A DNA stretch of 64,000 nucleotides from Candidatus Laterigemmans baculatus (GTDB taxonomy: Bacteria; Planctomycetota; Planctomycetia; Pirellulales; Pirellulaceae): assembly GCF_010367455.1 (NCBI RefSeq), contig NZ_WRPR01000013.1, positions 1 through 64,000 of the forward strand. Direction: 5' to 3'. Both the position numbers and the translations under genes were made by a program. Numbering within the stretch: the first letter of the stretch is position 1; each line of letters starts with the position of its first letter. Below, in pieces: positions 10,576 to 19,464 of the stretch. A model generated the notes under the pieces. It had not been told where the DNA came from, did not search any database, and was given only the letters and a program-made list of their open reading frames with translations.

Positions 10576-12099
10576 TCACTCGGCGGCTTCGGCGGAGGGG
10601 ACTTCGTGAGCAAATGCGGCGTCAGGGATCGGCTCTTGAGGAAAGCCGTCGCGATGGCCGGTGACGGAGAAGTCTGCAGCACCTCGACCTTGGAAGTACT
10701 CGATCCGGACGGGGTAGCTGCCCGCATGCAAACGGACTACCGCCGCCTCGGTCAACGAAGGATGACTGCCGTCGTTGTCGATCAGTAGGCGATCGTCCAA
10801 ATACATTCGACTGCCGTCGTCCGAGGTGATCGAGAGCGTGTAGAGTCCCGCGGTAGGGATCTTGAGGAGCCCTTCATAGCGGATGGCAAAATTTTCGGGA
10901 CGAGGACGGATGGCATCCACATCGACGCCATTGATGACTCCGCTCGAGGCGAGTTTGCCGGCACCAAAAGCCTCGTCCAGGGAGGCGACGCCGGCTTCGG
11001 CGGGGAATTCGTAGGTGCTGTATCGGAGTCCGGTGCGGAGAGAGCCGTGTTCGGAGACCGGCTGCGGGGATCGGTGGGAGCCGAGGGTGAGTTCGACGGT
11101 GTGCGTTGCGTCTGCTCGCTCGACTGTCAGCTCAAATGTTTCGTCTGCTGCGGCGTCGACCCATTCGAGGAGCAGCGAGTAGCTGAACGGAAGCGGTCGG
11201 CCGTCGAGGGCGGTGATCGTGTCGCCGATCTGAAGATCCAGTTTGGAGGCGGGGCCGTCGTCGGCGATCGCCGAAATGGTGGGCGGATCGATGAGGAGAT
11301 CGACGGCAAAACCCGCTTCGATGCCTGCTCGCGGTCCGGGAGCGAGCACGCGTGGAAGGACTTGCCGGACTCGATCGGCGGCGACAGCCAGGCCGAACGA
11401 TTCGCCCCGCTCGTCGCCGCGAACCGCGATCCCGATTTGGCGGCCTTCGGCATTGATCAGCGGGCCGCCAGAATTGCCGGGGTTCAGCGGTGCGGACGTC
11501 TGCAGCATGTCGCGGATCGACACATCACCGGATCGCGCCGAACGCTCCAGGCCGCTGATGATCCCCTCGGTTACCGTTAAACCGTAAGAGCGAGGATTTC
11601 CGATCGCGACGACCGGTTCGCCCAGCATCAAGTCATGGCTGCGGCCGAGCGGCAGCACGGGATACTCGTCGGTCTGGACGATCCGCACGACCGCCAAGTC
11701 GTAGGCCGCGACTTCGGCCACTTTTCGGTACTGAAGCGGCTGCCCAGTGTGTCGCAGGATGAAGCCCTGCGGATTAAGGTTCAGCACGTGGGCTGCGGTC
11801 AACACAAAGCCGTCGCGATGGATGATGCTGCCGGCCCCGGTTTTGAAGTGCACGGTTCCGTCAGCCGCTTTGCGGTCGGGAGTGTGCAACAGTACCGTCG
11901 CTGGAACGGTTTGCTCGAGCATTTTGACCAGCGGCGTATGCCTCAAATGCGACTGCGCTGGTTCATCTCCAGGGGCGGATTTAGCCAGGCCTAGAGCCAG
12001 GCCCAGCCCAAGAACGAGACGCCCAGCTCCCTGCCGCACATCTCGCGGCGTGGCCTTGCGAACGATGGGCCGCCAGTCAAATGCAGCTGAAGCAGGCAT
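10576..12099 (-). CDS. Trypsin-like (DegP/HtrA-type) protease with PDZ and PA14 domains
   Basis: 507 residues, exported. A serine protease domain spans about residues 55-240 with the triad visible as His104 (TAAHV), Asp134 (YDLAVV) and Ser210 (GNSGGP). A PDZ domain follows (about 245-335, DLQIGDTITALDGRPL) and the C-terminal third is a PA14-type carbohydrate-binding domain (FAIRYEGLLKIPTAGLYTLS, SDDGSRMYLDD, YPVRIEYFQGRG). HtrA proteases normally carry only PDZ domains; the PA14 addition suggests attachment to glycan. It heads the minus-strand run with the PQQ, PIG-L and sialidase genes. Confidence 0.88.
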   Translation of the reverse strand: MPASAAFDWRPIVRKATPRDVRQGAGRLVLGLGLALGLAKSAPGDEPAQSHLRHTPLVKMLEQTVPATVLLHTPDRKAADGTVHFKTGAGSIIHRDGFVLTAAHVLNLNPQGFILRHTGQPLQYRKVAEVAAYDLAVVRIVQTDEYPVLPLGRSHDLMLGEPVVAIGNPRSYGLTVTEGIISGLERSARSGDVSIRDMLQTSAPLNPGNSGGPLINAEGRQIGIAVRGDERGESFGLAVAADRVRQVLPRVLAPGPRAGIEAGFAVDLLIDPPTISAIADDGPASKLDLQIGDTITALDGRPLPFSYSLLLEWVDAAADETFELTVERADATHTVELTLGSHRSPQPVSEHGSLRTGLRYSTYEFPAEAGVASLDEAFGAGKLASSGVINGVDVDAIRPRPENFAIRYEGLLKIPTAGLYTLSITSDDGSRMYLDDRLLIDNDGSHPSLTEAAVVRLHAGSYPVRIEYFQGRGAADFSVTGHRDGFPQEPIPDAAFAHEVPSAEAAE

Positions 12100-12599
12100 G
12101 GCTTATCCGTCGTCATCGAGTTCGCAACGCGGCGGACGGTCCGCCAATCCGTGAGGCCGCCCCAGCCCCGGGGACCCGATTATACGGAGCCTCGGCCCCA
12201 ACGCATCCGCCTCCCCAGAATTAGCCCTCCGCGGTCCCTGTCCCAAGTCCGCGTCTTCCATGCCCCAAACCAAGTGCCAAGCCGCCTGCACCAAATGAGT
12301 AAGCCGCGGACCCGGGAGCATAAGCCCGAGGGGGCCTTTCCCCCGCAGACCCTGGCCTGTCCTCGCCCCAAGATGAATGCCAGTCCTGGGTAAACGCGAT
12401 GGATAGGTGGGTCGGGAGGCTACTTATGGTCTAGGTGGTTAGGGTGAGAGGGGGTGTCTGGTGGGGTTCGGTGGCTTGTAGTGTTTGGGTTGTTGGGGTC
12501 GGCGACGTTGGAGTCTGCGTCCGCGCCGTTTGAAGCTGCTCTGGGCGCTTGGGTGGTGTGGGTGGATTGAAGGTTTCTGGGTGCTTAGGGGGATGGTGC
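12100..12599. other. Gene-free interval before the repeat array
   Basis: No ORF here has protein-like composition and no RNA gene is visible. It holds the divergent upstream region of the protease gene and then G/T-rich sequence leading into the repeat array. Confidence 0.55.
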
Positions 12600-15240
12600 C
12601 CCAGTCTAGGCTCTGACCCCTTCCAGGACAGCCTCTGACCCCTTTGGACCTTTGACCCTTTTGGGCTCTGACCCCATTTTGCTTTTGGGCTCTGACCCCA
12701 TTTTGCTCTTTTGCTATCGGCTGCGGATAAGCTCTGACCCCCTTTGACTAAGCTCTGACCCCCTTTGCTCCTGAGCCGCGGACCCCTCTCGCGCTGGACG
12801 TGCCTGGGGGCTCGACTCGCCTGCGGGCTCTGACCTCTTTCTGGCTGCGGGCTATGACCCCTGTGGGGACCTTGTGATCTGGGGGACTGCGCGTTTTGGG
12901 AGTCCTGGTGAGGACGGGAAGATTTCCGGGCTCTGACCCCTTCCAGGATTGACCTCTTCCAGGATTCCTGGGCTCAGACCCCATATTGGAACGGAACCCC
13001 GGAGATTAAGGGGTCTGAGGTCTTTGTACCGCCTGGGCTGGATGGGATGCATAGCTTTGGGCTCTCATAGCTTTGGGCTCTGACCCCTTTCTGGACCCCC
13101 GCTCCCGTTTAGGGTGTGACCCCCTTTGGCTGCACCTGGAATGGAGAACCGGAGGCTGGGGGAAATAGGGGTTTTGTATCGCATGGTCAGGGTGGGATGT
13201 ATAGCTTCGGGCTCCATGGCTTCACGCTCTGACCCCTTTCTGCTGACCCCTTTCTGGTCGTGCCCCAGTCTAGGCTCTGACCCCTTCCACGACAGCCTCT
13301 GACCCCTTCTTGGAACTGTGACCCTTTTGGGCTCTGACCCCATTTTACTCTTTTGCTACTGGCTGCGGATTAGGCTCTGACCCCCTTTTGATCCTTGACC
13401 TCGGTTAAGCTCTGACCCCCTTTGACTAAGCTCTGACCCCCTTTGCCCTGAACCGCGGACCCCTCTCGCGCTGGACTTGCCTGGGGGCTCGACTCGCCTG
13501 CAGGCTCTGACCTCTTTCCGCCTGCGGGCTATGGCCCCTGTCGGGACCTTGTGGTCTGGGGTGACTGCGAGTTTTGTGATCCCTGATAAGGATGGGAAGA
13601 TTTCTGGGCTCTGACCCCTTCCAGGATTGACCCCTTCCAGGATTTCTGGGCTCTGACCCCTTCTTGGAACTCTGACCCATTGGTGGGCCCCGACTCCCGG
13701 TTAGGCTGTGACCCCTTTAGTGTACGGGCGCTAACCCTCTGTTGGACTCCGGCTCCCGATAAAGCTGTGACCCCTTCGGATGGTGCTTCTTGTGGGTTCC
13801 GGTGGCCTGCAGGCTTTGCGTCGCCTGGCAAAGATGGGGGGCTTCTCCCCTGGCTCTGACCCATTGGTGGGACGCGACTCCCGGTTAGGCTGTGACCCCC
13901 TTTGGTGTACCGGCTCCCGATAAGGCTGTGACCCCTTCGGATGGTACTGACCTCTTTCTGCCTGCGGGCTATGACCCCTGTGGGGACCTTGTGGTCTGGG
14001 GTGACTGCGAGTTTTGTGATCCCTGGTGAGGATAGGAAGATTTCCGGGCTCTGACCCCTTCCAGGATTTCTGAGCTCTGACCCCTTCTTGGAACTGAATA
14101 CCGGAGGTTGGGGGGTCTGAGGTCTTTGTGACGCCTGGGTGGGATGGGATGCATGGATTTGGGCACTGACCCCTTTCTGGACCCGGGTCCCCTTTAGGGT
14201 GTGGCCCCCTTTGGCAGCAGGCTCTGACCCCTTGAGGGGCTTAAGGGGCTCTGACCCCTTCCTGGACTGACCCCCTTTGCCCTTTTTGGAGGAAGGCTGT
14301 GGCCCCCTTTGGATGCTTTTATTAGACCGAGCCCTTCTTGGAGGTTCTAGCGGTCTGCGTGCTTTGGGTCGCCTGTGAAAGATAGGGTCTTCCCTCAGGC
14401 TCTGACCCATTGCTGGACCTCGGCTCCCGTTTAGGCTGTGACCCCCTTTGGTGCTGACCCCTTCCAGGATTTCTGGGCTCTGACCCCTTCTTGGAACTGA
14501 ACACCGGGGGTTGGGGGGGCTGGGGTCTTTGCACCGCCTGGTCGGGATGGGATGCATAGCTTTGGGCTCTGACCCCTTTCTGGACACCCGCTCCCGTTTA
14601 GGGTGTGACCCCCTTTGGCTGCACCTGGAATAGAACACCGGAGGCTGGGGGAAATAGGAGTTTTGTATCGCATGGTCAGGGTGGGATGTATAGCTTCGGG
14701 CTCCATGGCTTCACGCTCTGACCCCTTTCTGCTGACCCCTTTCTGGTCGGGCACTGACCCTCTGTAAGACTCCGGCTCCCGATAAGGCTGTGACCCCTTC
14801 GGACGGTGACCCCTTCGGATGGTGCTTCTTGGGGGTACCGGTGGTCTGCAGGCTTTGCGTCGCCTGGCAAAGATGAGGGGCTTCCCTCTGGCTCTGACCC
14901 ATTGGTGGGCCCCGACTCCCGGTTAGGCTGTGCAGCCACCGTTTGGGTGGGGCGCCGCCTCCCGTTTAGGCTGTAACACCCTTTGGTGGTGGCCCCCATG
15001 GAGTGGTGAACGATCAGGCTGTGACCCCCTTAGGAGTTGCCTTTACGTCGCTTGGCAAAGGTGGGGGGCTTCCCTCTGGCTCTGACCCATTGGTGGGCCC
15101 AAACTCCCGGCTAGGGTGAGCACCCGCCACATTTGGGGTGGCGGCTCCCGTTTAGGCTGTGACCCCCTTTGGTGGCGGTCCCCATGGAGTGGCGAATGAT
15201 CAGGCTGTGACCCCCTTGGGAGATGGGAGGGGATTGTGTG
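12600..15240 (+). repeat. Dense array of (T/G)CTSTGACCCC repeats with segmental duplications
   Basis: About 2.6 kb with more than 40 copies of TGACCCC, nearly all as GCTCTGACCCC or GCTGTGACCCC followed by CTTT, CTTCC or CATT, and all in the same orientation. Larger blocks are duplicated: sequence from about 12,598 recurs from about 13,258; 13,126-13,258 recurs at about 14,615-14,750; a GTCGCCTGGCAAAG block occurs near 13,820, 14,360 (diverged), 14,858 and 15,045. Spacing between units is irregular. Long minus-strand ORFs cross it only because the unit reads KGSEP without stops. Confidence 0.9.
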
Positions 15241-15316
15241 CACCTTTAGGTTGAGCCCCTCTATTGGTTGGCCTGGTCCTTTTGGGAGGACCGGCTTGGA
15301 GAGCCGGTAGTGCGGG

Positions 15317-16282
15317 TCAGCGGCGGGGGCGGGCTAGGTAGACCTGCGGATCGTCGACAATCCAGGAGGAACTCCAGCGTTGGCCGTCGTCGGCACTGCA
15401 GACGTTGTAGAAGAATGTTCGAAAACGTTCGGCGCGGTAGCCGTACGGATACTGACTGGTGATGTAGTCCGCTTCGGTCAACTCGTCGACGCCTGGCGAC
15501 GCGTAGTAGTGCACCATCCCGTCGGGCGTGACCGACATCCCCATCGTCCACCAACCCGTGGTCGTGATCTGCGGGCCCGCAAAGTCGCCCCCCCGCGTGT
15601 TCCCGCGGATCCGCAGCGTGGCGTAATCGTGCTCGGCACCCGTCACGTCTTTGCTCTTAAACTCGATGAACATCCCCGGCCAATAGACCTCGTCGCCCAT
15701 CTCCTTTCGCTTGATGCCAAACAGCCCCGTCTCCTTCTCCACCATCGCCGTGGTCCCGAGAGCCAGGCGAAACCCGAAGTGCGGGCCGTTGCGATTCTCC
15801 CACTCAGCGACCGGTGGCAAAAACACCCGCGTCACCACGCTCGGGACCTCGGCAACGTTAATTTGACGCTTCAACCGATACTGCACATTGGCCACAAAGT
15901 CGTCCTGATGCATCGTGCCGCTCGGCCGACCCGGAATCCCTGTGAACTTGGACCGCATCAGCAGCGCCCCTTCGCTTCCAGGCAGCCCACCGGCAGGCGT
16001 CGGAACACGTTTCACGACGTCCGGATGCCCCCGCTTGATCCCCTCATACCAGCGGCCATTGGTCGTCCGCCCTGTCGGCTTCCGTTGATTCTCATCGATA
16101 TCCTCGGTGCTCTTGGGATCATTCGGAACGTACGTCCAGTTCGGATCCTCAAAGTCATCCCCCACTCCTGGCAAGACGACTCCGGTGCCCGGAACCACCG
16201 GCCGCTGAGCCTCGGCGACTCCCGCTCCGCAGCAGAGGCCCGAAACCACCGCCACGCAAAGCCAAACGATCGAGCGAGCCAT
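15317..16282 (-). CDS. Secreted protein of unknown function
   Basis: About 321 residues from ATG 16282, which has GGGGAGG about 8 bases upstream and opens a signal peptide (MARSIVWLCVAVVSGLCCGA). I do not recognise a catalytic domain. Visible features are a fairly hydrophilic, aromatic-rich body (DDFEDPNWTYVPNDP, GPHFGFRLALG, GWWTMGMSVTPDGMVHYYAS) and a basic C-terminus. The pattern of paired beta-type segments resembles a concanavalin-like or jelly-roll fold, but that is a guess. It lies alone between the repeat array and a repeat-rich spacer; the LarA gene is the next gene upstream on the same strand. Confidence 0.75.
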   Translation of the reverse strand: MARSIVWLCVAVVSGLCCGAGVAEAQRPVVPGTGVVLPGVGDDFEDPNWTYVPNDPKSTEDIDENQRKPTGRTTNGRWYEGIKRGHPDVVKRVPTPAGGLPGSEGALLMRSKFTGIPGRPSGTMHQDDFVANVQYRLKRQINVAEVPSVVTRVFLPPVAEWENRNGPHFGFRLALGTTAMVEKETGLFGIKRKEMGDEVYWPGMFIEFKSKDVTGAEHDYATLRIRGNTRGGDFAGPQITTTGWWTMGMSVTPDGMVHYYASPGVDELTEADYITSQYPYGYRAERFRTFFYNVCSADDGQRWSSSWIVDDPQVYLARPRR

Positions 16283-16380
16283 AACCGATACCTCCCCAAA
16301 GCGACGCAGAGCTTGGCGGACCTTGTGCAGCACAAATCCGTTCCAGTCGTCACAATCGGCAGAATCGGCGCAAGACTTGA

Positions 16381-16575
16381 GGCGGGAGGCGGGAGGCGGG
16401 AGGCGGGAGGCGAGGTTGGAGCCACGGAAGAACACGGAAGAGCACGGAAAAGCATGGAAGAGCATGGAAGAGCATGGAAGAGCTTGGAAGCGTGGCCGGA
16501 GGATTCTGAGTGCTCCATCCGCGGCCCTCTCCTTCCTTTCCGTGCTATTCCGTGTTTTTCCGTGGCCCCTGGTTC
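16381..16575. repeat. Tandem GGCGGGA and GCATGGAAGA repeats with inverted partner
   Basis: The spacer between LarA and the secreted protein holds about five GGCGGGA units (16381-16414), then ACGGAAGA/GCATGGAAGA units (about 16427-16490). TTCCGTG-rich sequence at about 16535-16565 is complementary to the ACGGAA units, so the whole stretch could form a long imperfect hairpin. Confidence 0.75.
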
Positions 16576-16597
16576 CGGAATCTCCGGCTGCGAATTC

Positions 16598-17860
16598 TCA
16601 GCTGCTCCAGAGGCCGAGCGAGGGATTGCGAATGAAGTAGTACTCGCTGCCGTCGGAGTCGCGCTGCCAACCATCCTGCAGTTCGTCGATCCGGTACCGC
16701 TGCTGCAACTCGCGCACATCCGCCCACTGGTAGTGCACCGATTCAATCTCTTCCCGCGAGAGCGAGCCGGCTCCGTAGTAGACGGTGAAGCGGTTCTCGG
16801 GCGAGCCGTGGATGAGGTGCGCGGCGGCCGAGGGATTGGCGGCCAAATCGGGATGCTGCTTGCACAGTTCCATCACCTCGGCACTCGGCCGGTAGCCGTA
16901 CCGCCGGATCAGCCGATCGATCTCCGCATCCTCCCCGAACTCCTCCACCGCCGGAGCGATGATCGTCAACCGTCCGCCGTCGGCGATCGCCATCCGCGTC
17001 CGGTAGATCGCTTTGTTGCCGAGCCACGTGCTGTGAAATTCGCTCGGATCGAGATACGCTACCACGTGCTCGGGAGCTCGCTCGAGCTGGATGATGTTGA
17101 CTTCCGCCGAGAGCTCAGCCGCCCGGTTGAAGGTCTCGTGGTCGTCCCCGATAAACAGCCCGCGGGTGACCAAGCGGCCGTCGGCGAGCGATTCGATCAC
17201 CGTCAGCACATACAGCAGCGGCATCTCGCTGCAAAAATTGTCTTGGGCGTAGTTGAGGATTTTGCGAAGCGGCGTGTCGGCTCGGCCCATCGTCCGCTCC
17301 ATCCCATACGCGGCGCTCAGAAAGTGGCTCTCGTTGATCCCCGCCGCCCCGCCCGTCCCGACGAACACGTTTTTGTTGTAGTTAGCCATCCCAATCACTT
17401 CGTGTGGGACGACTTGTCCGATCGAGACGATCAGGTCATGGCCCCCCTCGAGCAACAGCCGATTGACCTGGGCCGGCCAAGCCGATTCGTAGATCCCCTC
17501 GGTGACTTCCGAGACGAACGAAGCGGGAACTTCTCCCACGGTGACCACGTCGCTGCGCCACCGGTGTTCGCGAAACAGCTCGCGGGGAACGCCCGGGAAC
17601 ATGTCGGCGATCTGAGCGTCGGTCATCGGCCGGTGCGTACCGAGGGCGGGCATGATGTCGGTCAAACGCTCCCCGAGCTCCTCGTACAGCAGGGCCGTTA
17701 ACTCTCCCGCTCGGCTCGGCAACCGCGAGTAGTCCGGAGGTAACGCAAGCACCTTGGCGGACGATCCCCCCCGAGCGGCCAAAGCCGCCTTCAAGCCCCG
17801 CTGGAGGTCCGCGGTCGAGAGCGTGGCGTTGCGATCACCTTCAGCAAAATAAGTCGTCAT
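16598..17860 (-). CDS. LarA/DUF2088 family nickel-pincer racemase homologue
   Basis: 420 residues, the usual LarA length. The family signature is visible: GTHRPM with His76, and VPHEVIGMANYNK with His153 and Lys163. The ten-residue spacing of His153 and Lys163 matches His174 and Lys184 of lactate racemase, where the lysine carries the nickel pincer cofactor. LarA-type enzymes racemise or epimerise 2-hydroxy acids. None of the cofactor-making genes larB, larC or larE lies in this window. The substrate may not be lactate, as the DUF2088 family is broad. Confidence 0.82.
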   Translation of the reverse strand: MTTYFAEGDRNATLSTADLQRGLKAALAARGGSSAKVLALPPDYSRLPSRAGELTALLYEELGERLTDIMPALGTHRPMTDAQIADMFPGVPRELFREHRWRSDVVTVGEVPASFVSEVTEGIYESAWPAQVNRLLLEGGHDLIVSIGQVVPHEVIGMANYNKNVFVGTGGAAGINESHFLSAAYGMERTMGRADTPLRKILNYAQDNFCSEMPLLYVLTVIESLADGRLVTRGLFIGDDHETFNRAAELSAEVNIIQLERAPEHVVAYLDPSEFHSTWLGNKAIYRTRMAIADGGRLTIIAPAVEEFGEDAEIDRLIRRYGYRPSAEVMELCKQHPDLAANPSAAAHLIHGSPENRFTVYYGAGSLSREEIESVHYQWADVRELQQRYRIDELQDGWQRDSDGSEYYFIRNPSLGLWSS

Positions 17861-18047
17861 AGCACGAAGCGAGAGAGGATAGAGCGAAGCAAAAACCGAC
17901 TGGCCCCCTTCAGAATAGACGCGATGCCCCCGAATTCGCAGTGGGGGGAAGCCACATCACGCTGCACGCCTTGACCGCCGCCGGGCCGGACCGTTTGATT
18001 GAGAGCCCCATCCAAACCTGGACGCTGCGAAACAGAAAGGCACGCGA

Positions 18048-18506
18048 ATGACCGTCGAGCGGATCGAGGCCGCCATCCCGCACCGACCCCCGATGCGGTT
18101 GATCGACGAAGTCCTCGGGGAAGAAGACGCGCGGATCGTCTGTCGCAAAATCTTTCGCCCCGAAGAGTTCTTCGTCCAGGGGCACTTTCCGGGCTTTCCC
18201 CTCGTGCCGGGGATCATCCTTTGCGAATGCTGCCTGCAGGCCGGTGCGATCCTGCTCAGCCGCCACGCCCTCGGCCCGAACCTGGTTCCAGTGGCGACGC
18301 GGATGGATAACGTCAAATTCAAACGCATGGTCCGCCCAGGCGAAACCGTCGAGGTCGAAGCGACGCTCAATGAGTCGCTAGGCAAGGCGTTCTATCTGAC
18401 GGGCAAAGTCACCGTCGACGGCAAGCTAGCCGCCCGGCTCGACTTCGCCTGTTCGGTGGCCGAGTCGCCCTCCGTGGCCGAGTCGCCCAGGGAGGAGCAG
18501 TCGTGA
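18048..18506 (+). CDS. fabZ: FabZ-type 3-hydroxyacyl-ACP dehydratase
   Basis: 152 residues, hot-dog fold dehydratase of fatty acid synthesis. The motif [11 protein letters not shown] carries catalytic His46, and Glu60 follows 14 residues later, the same spacing as in E. coli FabZ. AGAAAGG precedes the ATG. The C-terminus ends in a short duplicated VAESP segment. Its stop overlaps the fabI start by four bases, so the dehydratase and reductase of the elongation cycle are translationally coupled. A FabZ-like/HAD protein of another acyl pathway is possible but less likely given fabI. Confidence 0.88.
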   Translation: MTVERIEAAIPHRPPMRLIDEVLGEEDARIVCRKIFRPEEFFVQGHFPGFPLVPGIILCECCLQAGAILLSRHALGPNLVPVATRMDNVKFKRMVRPGETVEVEATLNESLGKAFYLTGKVTVDGKLAARLDFACSVAESPSVAESPREEQS

Positions 18507-19321
18507 GTCAACCCCCAAACGATTCGTTCCTGCGGCTCGCCGGGCGACGCATCTTGGTGATGGGAGTCGCAAACCGCAAAAGCGTGGCCTGGCGGATCGC
18601 CGAGTTGCTCGAGTCGGCGGGCGCGGAAGTGCTCTTCACCGTGCGCAGCGAATCGCGGCGGGAGCAGACCGCCAAGCTGCTCGCCGGCCGCCAGGTGCTG
18701 GTCTGCGACGTCGAGCACCAGGAGCAGATCGATGCCCTGGCCGCGAGCCTCCGCGAGCGCGATGTGAAGCTCGACGGGATCGTGCATTCGATCGCCTTCG
18801 CCGATTACCCCGAAGGAATCCGCCCCTTCCACGAGACGACGCGGGCCCAGTTCCTGCAGGCGGTCGACATCTCCTGCTTCTCGCTGGTCGCCGTCTGCAA
18901 TGCGCTGAAAGATCGGCTCCAGCAAGACGCCTCGGTCGTCACGATCGGGATCAGCACGACGCGGATGGCCAGCGAGAGCTATGGGTTCATGGCGCCGATC
19001 AAGGCAGCCCTTGAATCGTCGCTGGCGTTCCTGAGCAAATCGTTCAGCCGTTTTTCCGAAGTCCGCTTCAACGCGGTGGCTGCTGGATTGCTCAAGACGA
19101 GCGCCTCGGCGGGCATTCCCGGCTACGTCGATTCCTATCTCTATGCCGAGCGGGTGATCCCGCGAGGCCGTGCGGTCGAGACCGACGAAGTGGCGGCCAC
19201 CGCCGCGTTTCTGCTGAGCCCGCGATCCTCCGGCATCACCGCCCAGCGGATCGTGGTCGATGCGGGAATGGAGATCAATTACTTCGACCGCGAAGTCGTC
19301 GAACGCGTCACGCGGGAGTAG
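18503..19321 (+). CDS. fabI: Enoyl-ACP reductase FabI
   Basis: 272 residues, short-chain dehydrogenase of the FabI type (NAD(P)H-dependent last step of fatty acid elongation). [14 protein letters not shown] is the FabI cofactor-binding start, and catalytic Tyr160 and Lys167 sit in YGFMAPIK with the FabI spacing. The C-terminus has [20 protein letters not shown] start at 18503 overlaps the fabZ stop (GTGA). The cell thus places two consecutive elongation enzymes in one coupled unit. Confidence 0.92.
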   Translation: MSQPPNDSFLRLAGRRILVMGVANRKSVAWRIAELLESAGAEVLFTVRSESRREQTAKLLAGRQVLVCDVEHQEQIDALAASLRERDVKLDGIVHSIAFADYPEGIRPFHETTRAQFLQAVDISCFSLVAVCNALKDRLQQDASVVTIGISTTRMASESYGFMAPIKAALESSLAFLSKSFSRFSEVRFNAVAAGLLKTSASAGIPGYVDSYLYAERVIPRGRAVETDEVAATAAFLLSPRSSGITAQRIVVDAGMEINYFDREVVERVTRE

Positions 19322-19336
19322 CCGCTCGCGCGGGAT

Positions 19337-19464
19337 CAGGCTTTGTCAGAAAACCCTGAGCCGACGGCGCTAGCCGCGGGTTCTGCAGCCTAAACTCCAG
19401 GGCTCGCAAGGCCCGAGGCTAGCGCCTACGGCTCAAACCGCCGAGGGGTTACTGTCAGAGCCTA
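19337..19464. repeat. Degenerate MITE-like element and palindromic repeat
   Basis: GTCAGAAAACCC at 19345 continues for 21 bases that are identical to the reverse complement of 26145-26165, the right end of the MITE there. The other side ends in a diverged GGTTACTGTCAG. A GAGGCTAGCGCCTACGGCTC palindromic segment lies inside. The right edge touches the stop codon of the kinase gene. Confidence 0.7.

Noticed and set aside
13529-14638. Minus-strand 369-codon ORF rich in KGSEP repeats
   Set aside because: The repeat unit simply lacks stops in this frame. Related ORFs appear in several frames, there is no signal peptide or domain, and the pattern follows the DNA repeat.
12600-15240. Possible CRISPR array
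   Set aside because: Units are about 10-20 bp, irregularly spaced, without uniform spacers, and no cas gene is near.
15380-17701. 773-codon plus-strand ORF opposite the secreted protein and LarA
   Set aside because: It is the antisense of two well-supported minus-strand genes and of the repeats between them.
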